This document shows positions 11,425 to 24,000 of a stretch of 64,000 nt of DNA, one piece after another. The number at the start of each line of letters is the position of its first letter. Position 1 is the stretch's first letter. The position numbers and the translations under genes were made by a program. Under the pieces are notes generated by a model. It worked only from the letters and a program-made list of their open reading frames with translations, had not been told where the DNA came from and ran no database searches. The DNA comes from Eutrigla gurnardus (lineage: Eukaryota; Chordata; Actinopteri; Perciformes; Triglidae), in assembly GCA_963514095.1 (NCBI GenBank), contig OY741276.1, forward strand, positions 14,403,959 through 14,467,958. Direction: 5' to 3'.

Positions 11425-14400
11425 TCAGACGTAGGGCAGGATGCCGTAGACGAACAGGGCCATGACGGCAGCGCTGAAGAGGCCGGCCACGGGCACCGTG
11501 ACGAACCACGCCAGGAAGATGTTCCTGAAGAGGCGCCAGTCCACTGCTTTCTTGGAGCGGATCCAACCCACGGCCACGACAGAGCCCACCTAGAGACGCC
11601 GGGGGGGAGGAGGGGGGAGAAAGAAAACTATCAGCAGCGGCACGGAGCTAATTGTTTAAAGTAGGCAAAATCAAAGACATTGAAGAGGTGCAGGCTGTTC
11701 AGGCTTTTCTCACGCTGATCATTTCTGACAATGTCAGCTTGTTTTTATTCGTGTTCGTTTAGTCAATAATTGCCCAAAATCACACCAAAATCAAAAATAC
11801 ATATATTGTTCCTTCTATAACTTTGAGTTTTGGATATTGGAGATAAAAAAAAATTCAACCATAGTTTCTTTATTATATTATATTGGAGAGAAGCTGATAT
11901 CTCTATGGCTGATTGATACATAGAGATGTTGATAGATTGATAAATAGCGCTGCAGGCAAAAGGGAAAATACGCATTTTTAATTTAACGTGATTGTATTAT
12001 CAGCAAATGTACTTACAGTATCAGATCTAAAGTTCTCATAGTACTCTTTTTCATCGTATTCAATATAACATTTTTCATAATCTAATCTCTAGAAAAGATA
12101 TTACAAAACAATCAAATCGTTATTGAAGTGAGATTTTGAGCTGTGGTTGAATATTTCCATTTTCTGTGCGTCTACACTGCTACACTTAATTTCCTACATT
12201 TCTGACACCTGTAGTTAATAGTTGAAATACCTACTTTAGTAAATATACTAAGTTGCATTCCACCACTGATCGCAACTGTCGCACAACATCGCATCCGAAC
12301 AGAAAACCCTGGAATCAGCCTTCACCTCTTTGCGACCAGCTTGGTCCAAAACGTCTCGTGTTAGTCAGAGCAAGCCGCTTGGAAAAGGGTTGTTTGGGTG
12401 TGGACGTCTGAAATCAGCAGTTCAGGTGCATCAAACATCTGATGGGTTATCTTTGCTAATGGAATTACTGCTGCTCATGTCAGATGTCCACAAATGAACT
12501 CTTGGCTCACCTTCAGTCAAGTAAACAAATCAGAAGAGTGGTGAGTAAGAGTTCATTTAGGAGGGGGAGTTGCTTTTAAACGGCCGGAGAAACACGAGAC
12601 ACCTTCTGTCCCACTGGAGACTAAATGTGGAAGGCCAACGGCGGCGTTTGACGTCCGTAGGTCAGTCTGACTTAAAGTTGGTGCAGGACTCGACCACGCT
12701 AAAATCTCTACTTCACAGAAAGTAACTTTCCTCTTTCCTCCTTCACTTAGTTGATAAGCTTGATTCTAAAAGCAGCCGGAAACAATATCTAAACTTTGCG
12801 GCCGAGATGTTTACAGTCGGTTGTAGCATTTCAGGCATGCGGCAGCAAAGCCTGAACTGAGTGTGACCTCGGTGTGCTGCTGTGCGTTTGGAACGATGAG
12901 TCACTGCACATAATCTCAGCAGTGCCGGGCATCAATTCAGTTTTATCGCCGCATAAGAAAAGAAGCCCAATGACATAAAAACGGAAAAAAAGGCTCACTC
13001 TGAACGGAGATAAAAAACCGAATGGATGCCCCTCCCTGCCCATTCACATGTTGTCGGTTACTTTATGAGCATTTTATACGATCCTCAAATTGAGAAACTG
13101 TTCCACGAAATCTTTAAAAATGCAGATTTTGTCCTCCCGGGACTATTCTCTAAATCACCACCACAACGATACACTTCTAACCAGCAGTAGATTTAGCTTT
13201 TTTTTAGCAGAGCGGTTGATTATCCAAGGTTTTAGGGAAAAGACAAGGGTGTTCGGAGGTGAGAAGTGAAAGTCAGGTAAGGTATGGATGATGATGATGA
13301 TGTTGATGCTTTGACAAATTGATCATCAGTAATTTAATACCAGTTTTGAATCTTGTGCAGTTTCCTTCCAGCAGACATTTGGCGCTTTTTTAAGTATTTA
13401 CTTAAACCATAAACACAGTTGTTTCTACAGTCTTGTGTTACTTTCATGTTTTCACAGCTGTTACTAAACTCGCACCCCTTGTTTTGACTTGCATCACCCA
13501 TGTGATCTAATAATAAAGTGCACTTTCTACTCACCCCCAATACGAGTAATGTTAAATATGAGACTACAGCCAGATGTCAGGTAGCTTAGCTTAGCATAAA
13601 GACTCAAAACAATAGGAAACAACTAGCCTGCCTCCATCCAACAAAATCTACCTACCAGCACCACTAAAACCCACCAATTAACGTTTTAGATCTTGTTTGT
13701 GTAATCCTTTAAAAGCTGTGATGCGTTATTTTACAGGGATTATGTGCCACACTGTTTCTTGGCTCCACTGGTTGCTTGGCAACTGCTCAGAACCAATAAA
13801 GAGTAAAAAAGGGAAGATGTTTTTGTATTGATTAAATGACAGAAAAATGTGATCCTTCTCATCGAATAAATGTGAGAGAATGGCTACAAAAATGGATAAA
13901 CCATCTTGGGACGACTCGGTCTCATGAGTGATAAGTTTTACACCGAATTTCATCACGTTGTTGCTAATTTGGAAGGTTTTATGCCAGAGGAAACTGCAGG
14001 AGAAGTCAAAACCGCAACTTCGGGAGTTGTGATTGGCGTTTATGATCGATAGCTACAGGTGAAGCGATGACGTGGCTTCACTTCTAATGACACCAATACC
14101 TTGCAGTGGGTGGAGCTTATTGGGATGCCCACATTTGATGCAACAAGCACTGTTAGCGCACTCATTACTTCAATGCAAAATCCGCTGTAAAGACAGATGA
14201 GCGGAGAGACACAGAAAGATGGAGAGGAGAGGGAAAGGTAAAAAAAAAGTGGAAACACAAGTGTGGCAAGTTGGGGGTCGGGGGATGGGGGAGGAGGTGG
14301 GGGGGGTGCTGAGGACCCACACACCAAACCATGCCAGTGCTGTGAGGGCAAAATGGAAGAGGGTTGGTGGAAATGACACAGACAAGAGGATAAGACACCA

Positions 14401-17400
14401 CGTGGATGGGGTTGGGGACTGGAGGAGTCTGCCACATCTTCTAGCCTGGATCTGATGTTCCTGAAAATAAAACAAAAACAGGGCAGAGGGGCTGCACACT
14501 GCTGCCTGGGGCGGTCTGGGCACAGCTCCAACTGTTTTATTGTCTTGTAATGCAGTGATTCTCCAATGAATTAGCTTTTATCCGAGTTACGAGGATAAAG
14601 AGATAAACACTTGCCTGGCATGACTATGGTCATAAAAAAAATATGGAAAGGCCGCAGATTTGATCTGAGCGCAAAACTGCAAGACTAAAGTGGAGCGTGC
14701 ACTTCCAACCCGGGGCCCTAGGAGGCAGTGTGAGCTCCCTGTCCCCTGGAGATGCCTGGAGGGGGGAGTTGAGAGGCCAGCTGGAGGGCCGCTCGGTCAT
14801 ACCTTGCAGTGCGTGGTACTGACAGGGATTCCGATATTGGAAGCAAACACCACTGTGAGTGCAGAAGCCAGTTCAATTGTGAATCCACTGTGGAGGAGGG
14901 GGGGGAGAGGAGGAGAGGGGGGGGACAAAGAGATATCCTTCATTGTGAATGCTGGGATGTGCTGCCGACGGCACGGCCCACATTAATGGTAATATCATAA
15001 TAGAACAGCTCTTTTAAGTGAGCAAACAGAATGTATGGTTATCATCGCACTCATTCTTCAACACACAATAGAACACACAATAAAGACAGCATTTCCTCCA
15101 ATTGGAGGCAACTCATAAAGAATACGGTTGCATGTCATGCACAGACGGAGCATTGTGGGACGGCTGAATAGGAGACACCATGCCCTGTTTCCAAAATGTA
15201 ATTCACACTTCAACACCAGACCAGTGGGTGCACTGGAAGAGAAAACACTCGTTTTCCTTTTATTTGCCCCATCCCAGCCATCACACAAACATCTGGCCAT
15301 TAGCTCGGGCTCAAGAACTAAAAAACAAATTAAGTTAGGAAAGTAAAGCAACAGAGAGACACATGAAGAGAAGGCAACAAGTTACAAATTAAATAATAAA
15401 TAAAAAAAACAGCAGCAGATAAAACTCAACACTGAGGTAAGGCTTTGGGAACAGACAGGGTTCAAATTGATTGTGAACAGCAAGGGCCAATAACTTTCAC
15501 AGCAGTGTTCTAATGATTTGACTTGAGCCAACCTTCAACATCACTGGAACCAATCAGTAGGAGGCTGTTCGTCCTAACCACGTGTGCAGAAACAATTAAT
15601 ACCAGTGTGTGATGTCCTGGTGAGCTAGGAGGCTTGAGATGCTGACCATGCCGTTGCAAGGTACCCGGTTCTAGACTGGTCTGCAGGTCTGAAGTCCATC
15701 CCCTGTCTCTCCGTGTCTCTAATCATTTCCTGTCAGCCCACCATTGTATTCTGTCTAGCCAAGCCAAAAGAAAAGGTTTTCGGATAAAGTCGAATTCACT
15801 CGGAATAGAAGAGGAGAAATGCTTTCAGAAGGCAGGTCAGACTTTGTTACCCGAGACTGCTGCAGGTGAGCCGACGCCACTCTCTCCAACTACAAACATT
15901 TACGTAGCGGGCCAATTATATAAGTGCTGCACACAGGATGAGCGCATCACAAGACCTTGCAAGGCCGGTTAGATCTGCAGCAGTCCATCCCTGTGGTGCT
16001 TCAACAGGAGAGCTTGTCAGAATGACCAAAATCCATAATAAACCCATTTTAAAACACAGTTGCAGTGAGACACTGTGCCGTTCAAGTGTCCACTGTGCTC
16101 AGCTACACACACACACACACACCCACACAGACACACTTTTCCTGTCCTTGCCCCAAAACAAACTTCTTTGTCAAAGTGATGCATGGAAACAGACACCAGA
16201 GGAAACGGAGTCTCCAGAACAGTGAACCAGAGAAAATCTGTCTATGAGCCCTGGCAAAAGACTAAGCTGGTGAAGGAAAGAGGGAATTAAGAAAGAAAGG
16301 AGGCGCACAGCAAGAGAGAGAGAGAGGGGCCAAGGACAAGGAGCAATGGAGGAAGACGGAGAAATAATGAGAGAGAGAGAACAAGTGCAGGACATTAGGG
16401 GAGGGGGGGGGGGAGATTTAGAGGTGAAACACCGATAAAAAAAGGAAGACATAAAGGGGCAGCGAGGAGACGGAAATGGGATGGAAGGAATGAGGGCAAG
16501 GAGGAGAAGAAGATGGTTAACCGCAAAAAAATTGAGATTTCCAGAAGAGGGTAGGAAGGAACAAGAAAAAAAAGGGATGAGGACAGAGGGGAAAAGGAAA
16601 AGTGCAAGAGAAGGAGTCAGACTGGCGTCCCCCTCCCTGCGGTCGGAGACGAGAGGCCAGGGTTCCCACTGTGGCTCTGCCCCTCCCTTACCCTTCCTGC
16701 TCTACTTCTTTTCGTCAAGAATGCCAAACAACTTCCTGTTACCCTGTGTGATGTTCTTGCCAGGCAACTGTGAGCACTCGCACTTAAAAAAAAAAAAAAC
16801 TTGCTGGAACAATTAGACCTTAATGTGCATGCACACACATACAGTACACTCACTACACAACCTGCAGGCATAAAGCCTCGCTGTCTTCAGCCGGCACGAT
16901 CACACAAACAACCCTGAGCTGCACACACACACACACACACATACACACATGTGCACACGCACTCTCCAGCTAACACATGGGAAGACGAGGGGACAGTGAG
17001 AGAAAGAGACAGAGACAGAGACAAAGAGAGAGAGATCAATCTCAGGGACAGAAGAGCAGCAGTTAAGGACGTGTGTTTGTGACTTTCCACAGCTCTAAGT
17101 CCTAAGGCCCTCTGTGTTGTGCTCTAGACTGCTTATTTATTCAGAATTATTATGTAAGCAGGTCAAAGGGCGGAAGAAAAATGTGCATCAGTCCCACTTC
17201 AATCTCGATGCTAATGGCTACAACAGCGGAATGTATTACAGTCTATTTCTACACAAAGCAGTACAGAATTAGTTCTGGCCAAGCTTGAGGACGACGACTG
17301 CCTGATAACTGTCGAGATTAGGGTTAAATTACTATTATTATTTATAGGCAAATATTTTATACATCGGTTTTAAACAAAAGGACATAATGTCCTTTCACGT

Positions 17401-20400
17401 GTGTATAGTACATATTAGCCGACAGGGAAAACCCAACGTTTTACTTGCAGGTTGCCTGCTGTTGTAGTTAAAAAAAAAGAAAAAAAAGAAAGTGTATCGC
17501 CTGCAGCGCCAGCTCTGTTTGGGAAGTAGAGAGTGGTTAATCAGTGCACGCTTGAGAAGACGCCCTTCATTAGTCAGTTAGTTTACTGTACCTGTAAACA
17601 GGGAGCACTCGAGGCAACAGAACTAAACGTGATCCTGCTGCCTTAGGTTTATGCATTTTACTGCCAGCATGGTGTGGAATCATGAATCTCGGTTGAATTG
17701 TAATTACTTGTTCAATAACATTTAACAGCCTGATAAAAAGACATTGTGCGTGTGCATTCTAACACAGCTGTGTGGATGTAAGCACTTACCAAGGATGCCG
17801 TTGCAGAGGATAGACTTGTGTGTCAGCACGTCAAGGCATTTTAGAAGTTCACCTACATCCGCAAACACTCTCTCTCTCTCATCCAGATCCGTCTCAGCCA
17901 TTTCCATGAACACAGACACACACACACCCTCTCGCCCACTCTATCAAAGGGTGACTTTCTCACCTTGAGGGGGTGATGGGAGTCAGGTCTTTCCCCATGG
18001 TTTGGATGACGCGGCGCCCCCACACCCACAGCCCGGCACAGATGCCTATACCACCGTAAAACAGCAGCCAGATGGGGGTGGCTGCGTCCTGCATCACACC
18101 GCCCTGGTCATAGATCATCCACAGCGCCACTAGGGGCCCAATGGCATTACTGCGAAGATGACAACACAACGATTATAACCCCAGGGATTTGTTTATACAT
18201 TTTTACATTTGGGACACAAACATTCCCTGTATGTGATCTAACAGGGCAAAAGCTACAGGAGTAACAACATTTATGAACAGGTGGCAGGGAAGTGTTAATT
18301 GACAAGCGCATTGCATTTCCTGTGAGAAGCAGGTAGGCAGCACCTGACATCGTTGCCTCCGTGCGCGAAGGAGCCGAAGCAGGCGGTGAGGATCTGCAGG
18401 AAGTGGAAAAGCTGGAACACCTCAGGCTTATCCTTCTCCTCGTGATCCTCCTCGGCCAAGTCGTCCAGAGGCACCGGTGCAGGAGCCCCATCGTCATCCA
18501 CCCCCTCCAGCTCTGTGGCCAGCTTCATCTCCACCCCGCCCTCCTCTGCCTCGATCTCGGCCTCCGCCACAGCGTTACAGTACGACGAGTAGCTATCATA
18601 GCGTACCCTCTTCTTGGAATAGGACACGCTGTTGCTCCTGCCACTTCCCTCCCCTACCAGCTTTTCGCTGTCGTCGCGGGACTCTGTGCGTAGGAGCGGC
18701 TGGACAGGCATGCCACATATAGCTGCTGTGTAGCAAGTGTAGCTGTTGTTGCGCCGCAACAGGCGGTAATTGTTGTCCGGCTGGCCGGAGTTGGAGCCCG
18801 AGCGGTCGTTGTCATCCATGCGTCCCAGGTGGATTTTGTGAAGCAGGTCTTTATAAAGACCAGAGTCCTTGTGCACTGTGTGGTACACCTGGCCGTCGCT
18901 GCGCATGTGGCCATCGAAGCTGAAGCTGCCATTAGAGATGGGCGACTTGAGGCAGCCGTTGGTCATTGAGTGGGTCCGGCCTGAAGCAGTAGAGATGAAG
19001 AAGTGGGTGAAATACGTTTGAGTTAAGTAGAATTAAAACAGCAACACACTTACAGTCTTCCCTAAAGGGGAGATTAGTTCATTTAAAAAGAAGAATGAAG
19101 TATTCTATTTTGTACAGAATAAATGGGGGTATGGGTGAAGAATCAATTATTGTACTGTGTGTAAAATTATGTTTCATTAGGATAATATCTTGTTTCTTTT
19201 ATATATTTTTTCATAATTGAGAAAGTTTTGTGGAATTTTGTAATTTCCCATTCAGCTTTTCAAACGCAATTACTTCAAAATGCACAAAATAAGTGAATTG
19301 AAACACTATTGTAATTAATATTTGTAATTAAATAAAAGTCATAAGACACATTGATCAAATGTAAATAAAGAATGCAAGATGGCTGTGAAGATTTTGGAAA
19401 TAAAGCTACAAATGTTATATGGGAGAAGAGTTGTGAAGCGTTTTTTTTTTTTTTATGGAGTTGCGTTAAAAGCAAATTCAATCCCCATTATGTTGCATTA
19501 ATGGAGCCACATTTCATTTTTCCCACAGATAAAGTGATTTTCTGCCAAATCTCGAATCAACGGCGTCAATAAAAATAATATATATAACAATTAAATTCCA
19601 GTTTTACCGTACACCCTGCCATTTGGCAGGACGTTGCCTCCATTAGCCAGGTTGGTGAGCTCTCCACTGGAGTCACGGGTGCTCCGTTCACTGCTGCCCC
19701 CGGTGAGCGGCAACACAGCCTCGTCTGTGCCCTTGGCCCCTGGTAGCTCCTTAAAGACGGGGCTCTCCTCCTCCTCTTCAGGAATCTTGTCAAGACTCTC
19801 ATCAGAAATCCTGGAGAGAGCCTGCTCCTTCTTTAGACGACCTGGAGGAGATCGAGTGAGGGAGGGTTTAGCTAAGAGAGCATCTTACAAGCCTCCTTTA
19901 AATGCTAATAGAGTTTATATATCATATATAGATTACCGTATTTTCCAAAATAATTTTTTGTTGAAGCTGTGATGTAACTGCACTTATAGCAGTAATAATA
20001 AATTAGTAAAAGCCTGGTTTCAGATCAGAAAAGGAGAACATTTTACAGTTAGATTCCACAAACTAATCCCAGTGCTGATGCCTCTCAACTCCTCCAAACA
20101 CACAAACTCAGCCATTGCTGAGTGTTTCACGTTGCAGCAATAACCAGACTTGGACTGATGATGTCATCTATAATTCTAACAGACACCCAGAGGTGATGAC
20201 ACGTTGAGCAACAGGTCATGTCTTCTACACTTGTATTACGTACAGGGTTTATGGAAGGAAATTTTACTGGCATCTTGGGGCTTAAGACTGTGTAGCTTTG
20301 TATATGGATTACTGCAATAAACAGAAGATCTTATTTATCCTACAAAGTTACATTTAGCAGGCAGGCTGCCTTGTTAATGTCCACCACTCTCTCAGATATT

Positions 20401-20971
20401 CCACCTACTGCTCTTTCCACTCTTTTATGTAACGCGTCATGTGTTTTAAAGCATTGTCTGCTTTGCTGCAGGTTGATGTTACCATTAGGGAAACATTTCC
20501 TAACCTTGATCTGAAAGCTTTCCAAACTGCAGGCTACGATCTTAGCCCCTTGCATGTGAACAAGCAGCCGTACGCCGAAAAACATCTAAGTGTCGAAAGA
20601 ACGGGACCACTACATGGAGTTCTCAGGGTTTTCTTGGGTGGCTTTAGTGGCTCTGGCAGAGGCCAATGAGGACACACATCCGCTGGCATCCCTTGTTTGG
20701 TGTCAGAGCTCAAGAGCATGTGCAAGCGGAGGCTGAGGCTCTGTTGTAAGGGCCGGGTCAGGGTGCTGGGCTTTAAGATGGCGTGAGAAAGACTGGACGG
20801 ACAAACACAAACACAATACACACACACACAGATACCTACTTGCTATTTTCCTCCTCATCCAGGGACAGACGAAAAACCAGACCAGAGCTGCACAGACCAG
20901 CGACTCAGCTAAAGTGATGAGAAAGATGGCCCACACCGGTAGCATCTCTAACCCAAGCACTGCAAGTAATG

Positions 20972-21052
<81 letters not shown>

Positions 21053-24000
21053 GGGTATAAGAGAATAACATCTTGCAAGTCGTTTTCAAGTATTATAATC
21101 TACTTATACTCTCATCACACCTTCAAAAGGAATGTGGAGCGAGCACGCAATGTCGGCACCCGCTAAGACAGGGATGGTAATTGACGGTACATCGGGGTCA
21201 GACTAAATAAACAGAGACAGTAGTGTCTCTATTAGCAATAAGTAACGTTCAGCACTTACATGGGGCTCCAGTGTACAAGATGGAGAACGTGTTGATCCCG
21301 ATTGTGGAGGCATAAAAGAGGGGCAGCGCTCGCAGTCCATTGGGGACAGAGTCATCCTAGGAAGCAAACACACAGATGGATTGTTAGTACCGTTTCTGAT
21401 ATGATGACGAAAAAGCAATGCTATCAACATTCAGTTGAATTTCATGGTGATATGATGCCGATTATATACTATGTCATTGTCTTCACCAAATTAATGACTC
21501 AATTTTGAACTATATATCACTCTGTATATAAACATGCACAATAAATCAAGATGCACATACAGTTCCATCAAAAATAAGTGTGAGTTCCAAGTGTAAAACA
21601 GGCCATTTATTAGCCAGAGGTGAAAGGTAGAGTGTTTTCACAGATTGATTACCGATCTCCTTGTGCGTAAGACACAGCATGTTACGTATCATTGACGTCT
21701 AATAAAACCACAACTTCCTACTGAGGTCAGAAGTTCAGCTCAGGCCAAATGGAAGCACCAGTCACTCTTGAATAATGTGTTGTTTACCATTATGATGAGT
21801 CTGATATGCAATATTACCGACCGGTAAGGTTTTAGGTCTCACATCTAATAAAAAATGTATTGTACAGCTATATATCGACAGTATAAATAAAATAGCACCG
21901 TTAAATATTCCTGATGCAAACTCATCTCTGCAGACACAGAGATGAGTTTGCCTCAGCTGCATATGACTCAGTCACATACGATCCTGCAGTCGTGACCTCA
22001 GGACGATCTACAACACTTTCCTCTTCTGGTCTGCCTGTTGCATAACAACAGATCTGTTGCCAAATCAAATGGATTTTTATCCGTGCTGAAGTTCTTCGGA
22101 CAGGTTTGTGTGCACACGTGTGCGCCGCTGTCTAGATTCTATTTACACTCGTGGACCGACGGCTCACTCTAAATCAGGAGTACGTGCCATGAAAAATAAT
22201 GTGGGTTAAAGGCTTACAACCTTCATATTTACCAGGTATTACACGTGATTTAACCCGAAATACAATTAAGAACCTGCACACTTAACAAGGAGGGATTCGT
22301 GCATATTTGTGCTCATGTGTGAGTAAGAACAGCGGCATCGTGATGTGAGCCCACCTTGAGGAGGATGAAGTGTCTGATGAGGAAGAAAAGGACTCCAGAC
22401 ATGAGGCCGGAGAGCAAGGGGGAGATGAACCACGATGACACTGCAGAAGGGGGAGAAAGAGCAGCAGACTACAATCACTTACTGACACATTATCGCCAGG
22501 CAGCAGTGATCGAGTGTCGCAACTGTGTTTTTGCTACCGCTCATCTGCTGTTCCTCATTTGCACCTGCAATTTCCTACATTTGCCAGAATTACTTTAACC
22601 TGTTAAGGGACAAGGTACAACCTTTATAAATCAAGTGTCTTCCTCTAGATGAGAATAACAAAGTACGTCTTGTCACTGCATTGAGACACTTCATGTAGGA
22701 GAAAATCGGTAACGCTGCCTCATCTAATATGGATCCCTCGCTGTGTAAATTGGTCGAGGGAGTTTAGAAAACAAACTGATGAATAGTGTTAATGTATTGT
22801 AGAGCTTACAACCCAACCACATTTTCCCATATTGGTGCAGCATAACCGGCTATATTAGGTCGGCTTGTAAAAGCCCAGGTTGCTCGCGGATCCGACCGTG
22901 ATCATTACAGCACCCCTCGCCTTGAACTCACCACATCACATAGTACTCGCTTTGCCCTCTCCCTGCGGGGCGGAACAGGGCTCCCGGCACCACTGTCAAA
23001 GACGGAAAGAGCGCGAGGGGTCTGCGGCAATGTTGGCAACCCTCCCCCGACCCATCTCAAAACCTGGATCCATCTCTTTAACCATGCTTTGTGGGTGTGA
23101 CATTTTTGCTTTAATATTTGTACAACCAGTGAGTTTATGAGTACAGTTTTTAAACAGCACAAATTGGTTTATAAATCTAAACAAATGGACATATTTGACT
23201 TTAAAATGAATGTATACATTTAGAGTGAAAAGTCTTGGGGGTTTTTTTCATATTATATATTGCAGAAAAAAATATATTGCAATGTCAGTTTTGTTCCAAC
23301 ATCATGCAGCCCTAGTCACGATGGTTTTAAAAAGTGGGACCCTAGGGAAAAAAAAGTGTTTGGGAAACACTGGTGTACACCACAGATATATAGTCAACAT
23401 TGTAAAGACACACACAAACTGGTCTCAAAGGGTCCCAGGCCATTACCAATCTTGACGAGCTGCATCCACTGGACGCCCTTGGTGCCGATGGCCACCATAG
23501 AGAAGCCGATAGTGGCGCCAACAATGCAGTGAGTCCCAGAAATGGGCAGTTTGAGGAAGGAGGCGATTAGCTGCCAGATTGCTGACCCTGTGATCAGAAG
23601 AGAGACACAAATAATGATTCATTTTCCGTAGAAATGTAGTTATAAAACAAAGCAACATTACATAATATATATGATTTTTAAGCTCAAAAATGTAAAGTAA
23701 TGAGATTATTCTACTGTTAGTTTTTTACTTCACTGTATTTAAGTGTTTATTTTAAATGACAGTTTTTGTAATTTTTCTAAATTATTGCTTGAGGTTTGTA
23801 ATACTGCAGACACATTATCCTCCACCAGCACAGGATAGTTCAAAAGCCGGAAGAAAAAAAAATACTATAGGATATCAGATAAGATAATCAAGAAGAGACC
23901 TTGAATCTAAAATTGCTTATTGACATACAGTAATTACAATACTCTTAATATATGGAGCTACACATCTTCCACAGAGCTCTATTTTGACATACACTGAAAA

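Noticed and set aside
14040..14531. 163-codon minus-strand ORF spanning exon 9b
   Set aside because: Only the 85-nt stretch matching exon 9a is meaningful; the flanks are C-rich polypyrimidine intron that stays open by composition.
18295..18966. Call of slc20a1 (PiT1) for the minus-strand transporter
   Set aside because: The loop exon (GLYKDLLHKIH, YSKKRVRYDSYSSYCNAVAEAEIEAEEGGVEMKL-type section) and the C-terminus YGILPYV match PiT2, not PiT1.
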